NCBI GenBank assembly: GCA_017477425.1
Contig: JAFUVT010000028.1
Span: 1 to 64,000, forward strand
Reading direction: 5' to 3'
From: Bacteroidales bacterium
GTDB taxonomy: Bacteria; Bacteroidota; Bacteroidia; Bacteroidales; F082
Length of the DNA stretch: 64,000 nucleotides
Position 1 is the stretch's first letter. Each line of letters starts with the position of its first letter. A program made the translations under genes and the position numbers. This document shows positions 8,981-16,481 of the stretch, piece after piece. The notes beneath the pieces were generated by a model. That model was not told where the DNA came from. It was given only the letters and a program-made list of their open reading frames with translations, and searched no databases.

Positions 8981-10026
8981 GACGCTGTGGCATCATAGTA
9001 TCCTTGACTTTGCTCGGTTTGGCGTCGTGCAAGCCAGAAAAGGAAACGCCCTATCCGACAACGCCCTATGACTTGGCCCAACCTGCTTATTTCCCCTCGA
9101 AAAACAACATTCCCGCCGACAATCCGATGACAGAAGAAGGCGTGGGTTTGGGCCGGAAACTCTTTTACGACTATCGCTTCTCGGGACGCGACAGTGCTGA
9201 GGGCATCACTTGCTGTGCGTCGTGTCATCATCAGGAAAACAGCTTTGAGTTTGGCGCGCCAACAGGTACGCACCACGCCATGCTCCCTTTGATCAACTTG
9301 GCCTGGAACCGCACGGGCTTGGGCTGGAATGGCGGTGTGACCACTTTGGAGGATATGGTCTTGGCTGCAGTGACCAGCCCTGTAGAAATCAACGCCGACA
9401 CCAACCAGGTAGTCAAGTTGTTGCAAAAAACCGACGATTATCCCGAATTGTTTTGGAAAGCTTTCGATAGCCGCGACATCACCTTTATTAATATAGAACG
9501 CGCCATCGCGCAATTCATTCGGAGTTTGGTTTCAGCCAACAGCAAATTCGACCGCTATTTGATTGGTGAGGAAGAACTTACCGAAGACGAATTGGCAGGA
9601 TATGAACTTTTTTGCACCGAAGAAGGCGCCGACTGCTTCCACTGCCATGGTGGTGGCGGTTTGGCCTTGATGACCACCAACTTGTTTTACAACAACGGTT
9701 TAGACGACTATTTCGGCGACCCTGAGGACCGATATTCCATTACAGGAAATCGTTGGGACATAGGAGCCTACAAAGCCCCCACCCTACGCAACATTGCTGT
9801 TTCGGCACCTTATATGCACGACGGACGTTTCACCACTTTGGACGAGGTGATTGACTTTTACTCCGAGGGCGTGAAAAACTCCGAAACCCTCAGTCCGCTG
9901 ATGCACCATGTGATGGACGGCGGCGTGCGGCTCACCAACGAGGAAAAAGCCCAGTTGAAGGCGTTTTTGAACACTTTGACCGATGAGACCTTTTTGAACG
10001 ACCCCAACCATTCAAACCCCAATTGA
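8977..10026 (+). CDS. MbnH/MauG-like dihaem cytochrome c peroxidase, lipoprotein
   Basis: The 349-residue protein has a lipobox (LLGLASC, Cys18) and two haem c motifs: CASCH at residues 80-84 and CFHCH at 220-224. Other family landmarks are GLGRKLFYD near residue 57, PLINLAWNR near 103, and GAYKAPTLRNIAVSAPYMHDG near 260-280. This is the bacterial dihaem peroxidase/MauG architecture. Start and upstream stop overlap (ATGA), so it is translated with the MbnP-like protein. In characterised pairs this enzyme oxidises a Trp of MbnP; a conventional H2O2-reducing peroxidase role is the alternative. Maturation would need a cytochrome c assembly system encoded elsewhere. Confidence 0.85.
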   Translation: MRRCGIIVSLTLLGLASCKPEKETPYPTTPYDLAQPAYFPSKNNIPADNPMTEEGVGLGRKLFYDYRFSGRDSAEGITCCASCHHQENSFEFGAPTGTHHAMLPLINLAWNRTGLGWNGGVTTLEDMVLAAVTSPVEINADTNQVVKLLQKTDDYPELFWKAFDSRDITFINIERAIAQFIRSLVSANSKFDRYLIGEEELTEDELAGYELFCTEEGADCFHCHGGGGLALMTTNLFYNNGLDDYFGDPEDRYSITGNRWDIGAYKAPTLRNIAVSAPYMHDGRFTTLDEVIDFYSEGVKNSETLSPLMHHVMDGGVRLTNEEKAQLKAFLNTLTDETFLNDPNHSNPN

Positions 10027-10027
10027 C

Positions 10028-11020
10028 ATGACCTATCCGTGGGGCGACGAACGCCGATTCAATAGTTACAGCCGATATTTCGCGAAACAGTTCGGCGGAA
10101 GGGTGCAGAAAATCAGCATCGACGCGGGCTTTAGTTGCCCGAACCGCGACGGGAAAATCAGCACGGGCGGCTGTACCTTTTGCAGCAACGACGCTTTCAA
10201 CCCTTCCTACTGTCGACCCGAAAAGAGCATCAAGCAGCAGATTGAGGAAGGCTTCGGATTTCATCAACGGAGGTATCGTCGCGCCAATAAATATTTGGCT
10301 TATTTCCAGCCGTTTTCGAATACTTATAAGCCGCTTGAAGAGCTGAAGGGTATTTATGAACAGGCTTTGCAGCCCATAGATTCCAATCGCACAAGCCCCG
10401 CAAGGAATGACATGGGCTGCCCCAAACCCGAAATCATTGGCATCGTCATCGGTACGCGGCCCGATTTGATTGACGAAGATATTTTACAGTACCTCAACGA
10501 ACTGCAAAAGTCGCATTACGTCATGCTGGAGTACGGTGTAGAAAGCGTCTATGACGAGACCTTGCGGCGCGTCAACCGAGGGCACGACTTCGCCACAGCG
10601 GAGCGCGCCATCCAACTCACAGCGCAATACGGCATCCCTTGTGGAGCACATTTCATTTTCGGCCTGCCCGGAGAAACCAAAGCCATGATGCTCGATGCCG
10701 CCGACATCATTTCGCGCCTGCCTTTGACCACGGTCAAGTTCCACCAACTACAGATTTTCAAGGGAACGAAAATGGCCGAGGAGTATCTTCAGCACCCCGT
10801 TCATTTCCATCTCTTTGACCTTGAGGAATATATCGATTTCGTCATCGACTTTGCCGAAAGGCTCAATCCGGGCATCGTCATCGAGCGTTTTGCGGGTGAA
10901 GTGCCACCGCGATTCCTCATCAGCGAACCTTGGATGAAGCTGCGCTATGATGAAGTGCTGGGGTGCATTGAGAAGCGGATGAAGGAAAGAGACACCTATC
11001 AAGGTCGACTTCACCGGTAA
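10028..11020 (+). CDS. TIGR01212 (YtqA/YhcC) radical SAM protein with an in-frame repeat
   Basis: The 330-residue protein carries its iron-sulfur cysteines as C37, C49 and C52 in GFSCPNRDG ... GGCTFC. Further family landmarks are YLAYFQPFSNTY, YGVESVYDETLRRVNRGHDF and FIFGLPGE. The family has a radical SAM barrel and an Elp3-like fold; the substrate is unknown to me. Residues about 114-131 (PIDSNRTSPARND...) do not fit the family, where the strand before IGIVIGTRPD normally follows the helix directly. They are encoded by a family C palindromic repeat (10369-10420) that keeps the frame open. The gene starts 1 bp after the dihaem gene stop, so the three genes form one operon. Confidence 0.88.
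   Translation: MTYPWGDERRFNSYSRYFAKQFGGRVQKISIDAGFSCPNRDGKISTGGCTFCSNDAFNPSYCRPEKSIKQQIEEGFGFHQRRYRRANKYLAYFQPFSNTYKPLEELKGIYEQALQPIDSNRTSPARNDMGCPKPEIIGIVIGTRPDLIDEDILQYLNELQKSHYVMLEYGVESVYDETLRRVNRGHDFATAERAIQLTAQYGIPCGAHFIFGLPGETKAMMLDAADIISRLPLTTVKFHQLQIFKGTKMAEEYLQHPVHFHLFDLEEYIDFVIDFAERLNPGIVIERFAGEVPPRFLISEPWMKLRYDEVLGCIEKRMKERDTYQGRLHR
10369..10420. repeat. Family C palindromic repeat inside the radical SAM gene
   Basis: Outer arms GCAGCCCAT and ATGGGCTGC pair perfectly. Inside are ATTCC (10380-10384) and GGAAT (10404-10408). The 40-base core from CATAGATTCC to GGAATGACATG matches the copy in birA (49652-49711) at its first 19 and last 11 bases. It lies in frame and adds about 17 codons. 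Confidence 0.8.
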
Positions 11021-11070
11021 ATGGATTAAAAAACTAGACAAATGCATGGTCTAGATCAATCGCTTTTTCC

Positions 11071-11078
11071 TATTTTTG
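11071..11078 (+). promoter_or_regulatory. -7 box (TATTTTTG) for aspartate kinase
   Basis: TATTTTTG lies 18 bp before the ATG at 11097. An in-frame ATG at 11076 overlaps the box and is therefore unlikely to be the start. Confidence 0.6.
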
Positions 11079-11096
11079 CATCATCAACAAGAAAAC

Positions 11097-12377
11097 ATGA
11101 TCAAGAAAATCTATAAATTCGGTGGCGCGTCGGTGAAGGACGCCGAGGCCGTGCGCAACTTGGCCGACATCGTCAAGCAACACAAGGACGAAGATATTCT
11201 TTTGGTGGTCTCCGCCATGGGCAAGACAACCAATATGTTGGAGAAGGTGCTGGCCAATTTCCGCGAGCACGACGGCAACCTCGGCATGGAGGCTTTGCAC
11301 GAGGTCATCGCCTACCACGACAGCATCATCCAAGGACTGTTTGGCGACGACGCCACCCCCGCCTTTGGCGAAAGCATCGCCACTCTGTTCATCGAACTTT
11401 GGGAGAAACTGCAAAAAACCGACCAGCCCTACGACTACCAATACGATCAGACTGTTTGCTACGGAGAGCTCATCTCGACAAGCATCATTCAGGAATACCT
11501 CAACAAGAGCGACATACCCACACGCTGGCTCGACGCACGGAAATATGTCATCTCTGACATCGAGCCCACCTTCCGCGCCGCTAATCCTGACTGGGACGAG
11601 ACGCGCCTGAAAATCAGCAAGCTGAACGATGAACATATCCGTGGCATCGTGTGCCTCACACAGGGCTTCATCGGCGGCACGCCTGACGGCAAGCACAGCG
11701 TCACTCTCGGTCGTGAAGGCTCTGACTTCACCGCCGCCATCTTCGCCAACTGCCTCGACGCCGAGGAAGTCACCATCTGGAAAGACGTGGATGGACTGCT
11801 CAACGCCGACCCGAAACGCTTTGACGACACGGTTCTGCTCCCGCATATTCCTTACTCCGAAGCCATCGAGCTGGCCTTCTACGGCGCTACCATCATCCAC
11901 CCCAAGACCATCAAGCCGCTGCAAAACAAGGGAATCACACTTAAAGTGCAGTCGTTCCTGAATCCTGACCATGAGCCTTCCGTCATTGATGGCGGACATA
12001 GGAGAAACGACGAAAGTATTCCTTCTTATATCGTCAAGGACAACCAGACATTAGTCTCCATCTCGCCACGCGACTACTCCTTCATGGACGAAAGCAACCT
12101 AAAGACCATCTTCGCCGTCTGCGCTGACCTGAACCTCCACGCCAACATGATCCAGACCTCCGCCCTGATGCTTTCATTCTGCTTCGACAGCAACGAACAG
12201 AAACTAAGGCAGTTGAGAGTCAGTTTGAAAGACAACTTCAGCGTCAAATACAACGATGGCTTGCAGCTATTCACCATCCGGCATTACCAAGAAGGCTTGG
12301 AAAGCGACTTCATCAAGGGGAAGAAGGTTTTGGTGAAACAAGGAAGCCGTAGTACGATGCAGTTTGTGCTTAGTTAG
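11097..12377 (+). CDS. Aspartate kinase (monofunctional)
   Basis: Aspartate kinase phosphorylates L-aspartate, the entry step to lysine, threonine, methionine and diaminopimelate. The 426-residue protein starts MIKKIYKFGGASVKD with the KFGG ATP-binding motif. SVTLGREGSDFTAA and VTIWKDVDGLLNADPKRF are the classic kinase landmarks. The C-terminal 100 residues form ACT-type regulatory sequence (SYIVKDNQTLVSISPRDYSF ... NMIQTSALMLSFCF), which suggests allosteric control by an end product. No homoserine dehydrogenase domain is fused. It has its own promoter and no close downstream partner. Confidence 0.93.
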   Translation: MIKKIYKFGGASVKDAEAVRNLADIVKQHKDEDILLVVSAMGKTTNMLEKVLANFREHDGNLGMEALHEVIAYHDSIIQGLFGDDATPAFGESIATLFIELWEKLQKTDQPYDYQYDQTVCYGELISTSIIQEYLNKSDIPTRWLDARKYVISDIEPTFRAANPDWDETRLKISKLNDEHIRGIVCLTQGFIGGTPDGKHSVTLGREGSDFTAAIFANCLDAEEVTIWKDVDGLLNADPKRFDDTVLLPHIPYSEAIELAFYGATIIHPKTIKPLQNKGITLKVQSFLNPDHEPSVIDGGHRRNDESIPSYIVKDNQTLVSISPRDYSFMDESNLKTIFAVCADLNLHANMIQTSALMLSFCFDSNEQKLRQLRVSLKDNFSVKYNDGLQLFTIRHYQEGLESDFIKGKKVLVKQGSRSTMQFVLS

Positions 12378-12424
12378 GAGTTGTTCAGTTATTCAGTTTT
12401 CAGTTAAAGCAGGTTGTTGGGTCT

Positions 12425-12475
12425 GTCGAAGCACCATCGCTTATAGTCGGCCATTCGACGAGTTCAGGAACCTTA
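12425..12475. repeat. Diverged family B repeat pair between aspartate kinase and the fused flavoprotein
   Basis: GTCTGTCGAAGCACC and CCATTCGACGAGTTCAGG lie 25 bp apart in inverted orientation. They resemble the family B halves (GCCTGTCGAA; CCTTCGACAGGCTCAGG) with several substitutions, consistent with an old decayed copy. The rest of 12378-12575 contains no gene. Confidence 0.5.
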
Positions 12476-12532
12476 ACCTTGACTTTTTTTCCAAAAAAAA
12501 AGCAAAAGCGAAACATTATTTTATGTTTTTCA

Positions 12533-12540
12533 TAAATTTG
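12533..12540 (+). promoter_or_regulatory. -7 box (TAAATTTG) for the fused flavoprotein
   Basis: TAAATTTG matches TAnnTTTG and lies 35 bp upstream of the ATG at 12576. Confidence 0.5.
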
Positions 12541-12575
12541 CGGTCGCTTTATAACGACTCAAAAATCATTTCTAT

Positions 12576-15500
12576 ATGTACAAAATCGAAAAACACCCTA
12601 TTTTGGACATCCCACAGGAAGACCTTGTGGAGTTCAAATATGAAGGTCAGACCGTGCGCGGTCAGCGCGGCAAGACCATCGCCGCCGCCCTTCATCAAGC
12701 AGGTTATCCCATCCACAGCCACAGCATCGCAGGACGCAACCGCAGCCTCGAATGTGGCATCGGCAAGTGCGGCGCGTGCGAGATGCTCGTCGACGGCAAA
12801 ATCCGCCGCATCTGCATCACCAAGGTGGACGGTGTGAAGGAAGTCTGCGAGATTCCCAAAGGCTACCAACCCGAACCTTCGGAAAACCCTCAAACCGAGG
12901 TAAAGATCTATAAGACCACCGTCGCCATCATCGGCGCGGGTCCGGCGGGACTGGCCTGCCGCGAAAAACTCAACGAGCTGGGCATCGCCAATCTGGTCAT
13001 CGACAACAACGCCAGCATCGGCGGACAGTTCAACATGCAGACGCACCAGTTCTTCTTCTTCGAGAAGGAACAGAAGTTTGGCGGCATGCGCGGCTTCGAC
13101 ATCGCCAAGACTCTTGCCGGCGACAACCACGAAGGCATCCTACTGAACGACACCGTTTGGGATCTGCTGGAAGGCAAACGCATTGCCTTGAAGAACGTGG
13201 TCACGCAGGAGATCAGCTATGTGGACGCCGAGCATCTCGTGGTCGCCACGGGTGCGGTGCCCTTCATGCCGACCTTCGAAAACGACGACGTGCCAGGCGT
13301 CTACACCGCCGCCGTCTTCCAAAAGATGATGAACCAAGAACACACGCTGCTGGGTAAGAAAGTGCTCACCGTGGGCGCAGGCAACATCGGCTATCTGACC
13401 TCCTACCAAGGCATGCAGGCCGGCGCCACCATCAAAGCCATCATCGAAGGCATGGACCATGAGGGCGGTTTCCCCGTGCAAGCTAACCGTGTGCGCCGCC
13501 TCGGCATCCCGATCATGACTTCACACGTGTTGCTGAAAGCCATCCCCAACGCCGACCACACGGGCATCGTGGGCGCTGTCATCGCTGAATGCAAGAATTT
13601 TAAGCCCATACCGGGAACAGAGAAAATCATCGACGACATCGACATCATCAATATCTGCACCGGCCTCGTGCCCGACGACCAGATTTTGAACAAAGGCAAG
13701 CAGGTGTTTGGTCTCTACACCTACGGCTGCGGCGACGCCGTGCGCATCGGCGAAGGCACCAGCGCCGTGCTGCGTGGCAAGCAAGCCGCCTTCGAGGTGG
13801 CCCAAAACCTAGGCGTCCGCTACAATTACGACGAATATCTCGAGATTTCGAGACAATATATCGACTCGCAACAACGCCCCGTGCGCGTGTTGGAAGAGCC
13901 CAACCTGCCCGACGAGGAACGGATGCACGTCAAACCTTTCGTGCAACTCGACTGCCTCTATGGCTTCGCCTGCAACCCCTGCTCGTTCAGCTGCCCGCAA
14001 GGCGCCATCACCAAGGCCTCAACCAACACCACGCCCATCGTCGACTACACGAAGTGCATCGGCTGCATGCAGTGCGTCAACCACTGCCCGGGCTTGGCCA
14101 TCTTCGGCTACGACCTCAACAAAAACATGGTCTTCCTGCCCGTTGAATATGACGTGGAGGAAGGCAAGGAAGTCTATCTCATCGATAACAACGGTAAGAT
14201 TCTGACCGAGGGCACCATCGAGAAGGTGCTGCGCAAGCCCAACAAGACCCATGTGGCGCGCGTGAAGGTGGACACCGCCAAGTGGAGAACCGAATGGCCA
14301 ATGATGACCGAAGTGAAAGGTTTCATTCTGAAAGACCGCTATCCGAAACCGATCGTGTTCAAACCCAACGACCAACCCATTTTGACCGAAGACGCCTACG
14401 TCTGCCATTGCGAAGACGTCGACCTGAAGACCATCCTGAAGGCCGTTGGCGACCGCAAGTTCATCTCTGTCGACGAGCTGAAGCACATCACCCGCATGGG
14501 CATGGGTCCATGCCGCGGCAAGCGCTGCGTGTCGCGTGCCAAGCAAGTATTGCGTAGCTATGGCATCGAGGTAGTGGGCGAATCGTCGCCGCGTGCACCT
14601 TTGGCCAACCAAGTCACCTTGGGCGATGTGTACAACCCTAAGGCCAAAGAGACCTTCGTCTTCCAGACGGGCAACGATGTGAAGAAAGAACGCGTCGAAG
14701 TGCTCATCGCCGGTGGCGGCATCGCGGGCAGCGCGGCGTTCCGCTATTTCGCCGAGGCGGGCAAGAAACCCGTGCTGGTCAACTACGACCGTGGCTCCTC
14801 GTGGCGCTGCATTGCGGGTGGACGTCCAGCCTTCTCGAACCCCGACATTGCCGACATCGCCAATCACAATCTTGAGATTTTCAAGGAGATACAGAAAGTC
14901 CACAACATCGACTTCAAGCTGACGCGTTATGTGAACCTCGTCCACGACGATGCCACTTACAAGGCTTTGGATGCCTCGCGTGCCTGGAGCGACGCCTACA
15001 TGATCGAAAAGAAAGACTTCCGCAAGGAGATTTCACCGCTGTGGAACATGGACAGCAACGTCTACAGCCACGCCCTGATTTCGAAGAACTGCTGGCAAGC
15101 CACGCCTGGCCGCACCATCGACTACATCCGTGGCATCGCCATCGAACACGGCGGCCGCCTGATGGAGGACTGCGAGCTGGTGTTTGTGCAGAAGAGCGGC
15201 GACAAATTCGTCGCCTTGGTGCGCACCCACGAGAAACAATACATTGAGTTCACCTGCGACCACTTCGTGAACAGCATGGGCTGGGGTGCCGAGAAGTTCA
15301 CTGACATGCTTGGCATCGACACGCAACTCTACCCTGTGAAGCACCAAGCTTTCATTACGCGTCGCCTGCCCAACATGGGCCCGATGGGTGATTCGTTGGA
15401 CATGATCATCGACCGTCGCCACTACAAAGGCTTCAGCGCCGTCTACGGCCAGCAGTTCCTGCACACCGGACAGGTCATCGGCTGCGCCTCGCCCGACTGC

Positions 15501-15818
15501 GATGCCTTTGAAGCCCGCCAGAACCTGAAGTACAACAGCAAGGAGTTCTTGGAAATCGTCAGCGAAGTCTTCGCCGACTGGATTCCGAACCTAGCCAGCG
15601 TAGGCTTCCATGCGGTGTGGGCCGGCTACTACATGGAGCCTCGCTACATCGTCGACCCCGAGGTGGGCATGCTCACTGGCCTGCGCGGTCATGGCTTCAT
15701 GCTGGGCCAGTACCTCGCCAAGATTTATGTCGACAAGTACCTCGGCAGAGAGACCCCAAGCTACATGAAGGACTTGGCCTTGAGTGGCAAGGGGCTGAGC
15801 GAGAATGCCTTCAAGTGA
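12576..15818 (+). CDS. Three-subunit fusion of a HcnABC/D-hydroxyproline-dehydrogenase-type flavoprotein with ferredoxin domains
   Basis: This is a single 1,080-residue polypeptide. Residues 1-90 are a [2Fe-2S] ferredoxin-like domain (C60, C65, C68, C80). Residues 110-450 are a pyridine-nucleotide-disulfide-type FAD domain (VAIIGAGPAG at 116-125, VLTVGAGNIGY near 270). Then come an 8-Cys 4Fe-4S region (CNPCSFSCPQG and CIGCMQCVNHCPG, about 460-505), a BFD-like [2Fe-2S] domain (CHCED ... CRGKRC, about 608-645), and from residue 705 a DAO-type FAD oxidoreductase (VEVLIAGGGIAGSAAF). These equal the A, B and C subunits of HcnABC, opine oxidases and D-hydroxyproline dehydrogenase, usually separate genes. 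The likely reaction is oxidation of an amino or imino acid; the substrate is unknown. iorBA lies convergently downstream. Confidence 0.85.
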   Translation: MYKIEKHPILDIPQEDLVEFKYEGQTVRGQRGKTIAAALHQAGYPIHSHSIAGRNRSLECGIGKCGACEMLVDGKIRRICITKVDGVKEVCEIPKGYQPEPSENPQTEVKIYKTTVAIIGAGPAGLACREKLNELGIANLVIDNNASIGGQFNMQTHQFFFFEKEQKFGGMRGFDIAKTLAGDNHEGILLNDTVWDLLEGKRIALKNVVTQEISYVDAEHLVVATGAVPFMPTFENDDVPGVYTAAVFQKMMNQEHTLLGKKVLTVGAGNIGYLTSYQGMQAGATIKAIIEGMDHEGGFPVQANRVRRLGIPIMTSHVLLKAIPNADHTGIVGAVIAECKNFKPIPGTEKIIDDIDIINICTGLVPDDQILNKGKQVFGLYTYGCGDAVRIGEGTSAVLRGKQAAFEVAQNLGVRYNYDEYLEISRQYIDSQQRPVRVLEEPNLPDEERMHVKPFVQLDCLYGFACNPCSFSCPQGAITKASTNTTPIVDYTKCIGCMQCVNHCPGLAIFGYDLNKNMVFLPVEYDVEEGKEVYLIDNNGKILTEGTIEKVLRKPNKTHVARVKVDTAKWRTEWPMMTEVKGFILKDRYPKPIVFKPNDQPILTEDAYVCHCEDVDLKTILKAVGDRKFISVDELKHITRMGMGPCRGKRCVSRAKQVLRSYGIEVVGESSPRAPLANQVTLGDVYNPKAKETFVFQTGNDVKKERVEVLIAGGGIAGSAAFRYFAEAGKKPVLVNYDRGSSWRCIAGGRPAFSNPDIADIANHNLEIFKEIQKVHNIDFKLTRYVNLVHDDATYKALDASRAWSDAYMIEKKDFRKEISPLWNMDSNVYSHALISKNCWQATPGRTIDYIRGIAIEHGGRLMEDCELVFVQKSGDKFVALVRTHEKQYIEFTCDHFVNSMGWGAEKFTDMLGIDTQLYPVKHQAFITRRLPNMGPMGDSLDMIIDRRHYKGFSAVYGQQFLHTGQVIGCASPDCDAFEARQNLKYNSKEFLEIVSEVFADWIPNLASVGFHAVWAGYYMEPRYIVDPEVGMLTGLRGHGFMLGQYLAKIYVDKYLGRETPSYMKDLALSGKGLSENAFK

Positions 15819-15828
15819 TGTCAAAAAA

Positions 15829-15855
15829 AGAGACGCGGCATAAGTCGCGTCTCTT
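15829..15855. repeat. Family A palindromic repeat, terminator-like
   Basis: AGAGACGCG, CATAA-type centre, CGCGTCTCTT, preceded by seven A and followed by T, 10 bp after the flavoprotein stop. It can act as an intrinsic terminator for that gene. Confidence 0.7.
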
Positions 15856-15864
15856 TATGTGCTT

Positions 15865-15890
15865 AAGAAGAGATGCTAGCATCTCTTCTT
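15865..15890. terminator. Perfect 26-bp palindrome between convergent genes
   Basis: AAGAAGAGATGCT followed by AGCATCTCTTCTT is perfectly self-complementary, with a T-rich tract right after it and the iorB stop 2 bp further on. It lies between two converging genes and probably ends the iorBA transcript. Confidence 0.75.
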
Positions 15891-15891
15891 T

Positions 15892-16464
15892 TTATTTTGC
15901 TGTCGCCTGTTCATAGCCAGCACGTACGGCCTGGATGTTGAGGTCAACAACCTCTTGGCCTTTCTTGCCGAAGATATGGGCGATGGCTTCTTCCACCTTC
16001 TCCATCTCGATGCCGAGATAAGGCACCGTGGCGCCCAACAGCACCATGTTGGAACGGGCTTTCAGTTGCTTGGCAATCTCGTTGGCATTGAACGAAACCA
16101 CATGTTCCAACTTGCCCAACTCGCCGTTAATCAGCTCCATGTCGGGATAGTTGCCGATATTGATGAAGGGGTCGTTGTTGGTGATGACCCAACCTTCCTT
16201 GCTCAACCAAGGCAGGTAACGCAAGGCTTCCATCGGCTCGGACGAAAGGATGATGTCGGCATGGCCTTCAGGGATGACATCGGCGAAGATTTCGTCGTCG
16301 GACAGACGGAGGTGCGAGAACACCGAACCGCCGCGTTGCGACATACCGTGGATTTCGGACTGTTTCAGGTTCATGCCCATATTGAGAGCGGCATCAGAGA
16401 TAATCTTGGCCACCGAAACGATGCCGTCGCCACCCACGCCGCATAATACTATATCTTTTTTCAT
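15892..16464 (-). CDS. iorB: Indolepyruvate:ferredoxin oxidoreductase, beta subunit
   Basis: IorB is the gamma-domain-type subunit of the 2-oxoacid:ferredoxin oxidoreductase that decarboxylates aryl pyruvates such as indolepyruvate to aryl acyl-CoA, reducing ferredoxin. The 190-residue length is normal. Landmarks are VLCGVGGDGIVSVAKII at the start, SEIHGMSQRGGSVFSHLR near residue 40 and NMVLLGATVPYLGI near 140. It follows iorA by 17 bp on the same strand, and the two form the enzyme. The operon is transcribed toward the fused flavoprotein, and a strong palindrome separates them. Confidence 0.93.
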   Translation of the reverse strand: MKKDIVLCGVGGDGIVSVAKIISDAALNMGMNLKQSEIHGMSQRGGSVFSHLRLSDDEIFADVIPEGHADIILSSEPMEALRYLPWLSKEGWVITNNDPFINIGNYPDMELINGELGKLEHVVSFNANEIAKQLKARSNMVLLGATVPYLGIEMEKVEEAIAHIFGKKGQEVVDLNIQAVRAGYEQATAK

Positions 16465-16481
16465 TGGTTCAATCTTTTAGG

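Noticed and set aside
10371..10420. Sequencing or assembly error as the source of the odd residues in the radical SAM protein
   Set aside because: The segment is an orderly palindrome with a second copy in birA, and the frame is kept, which an error would not produce.
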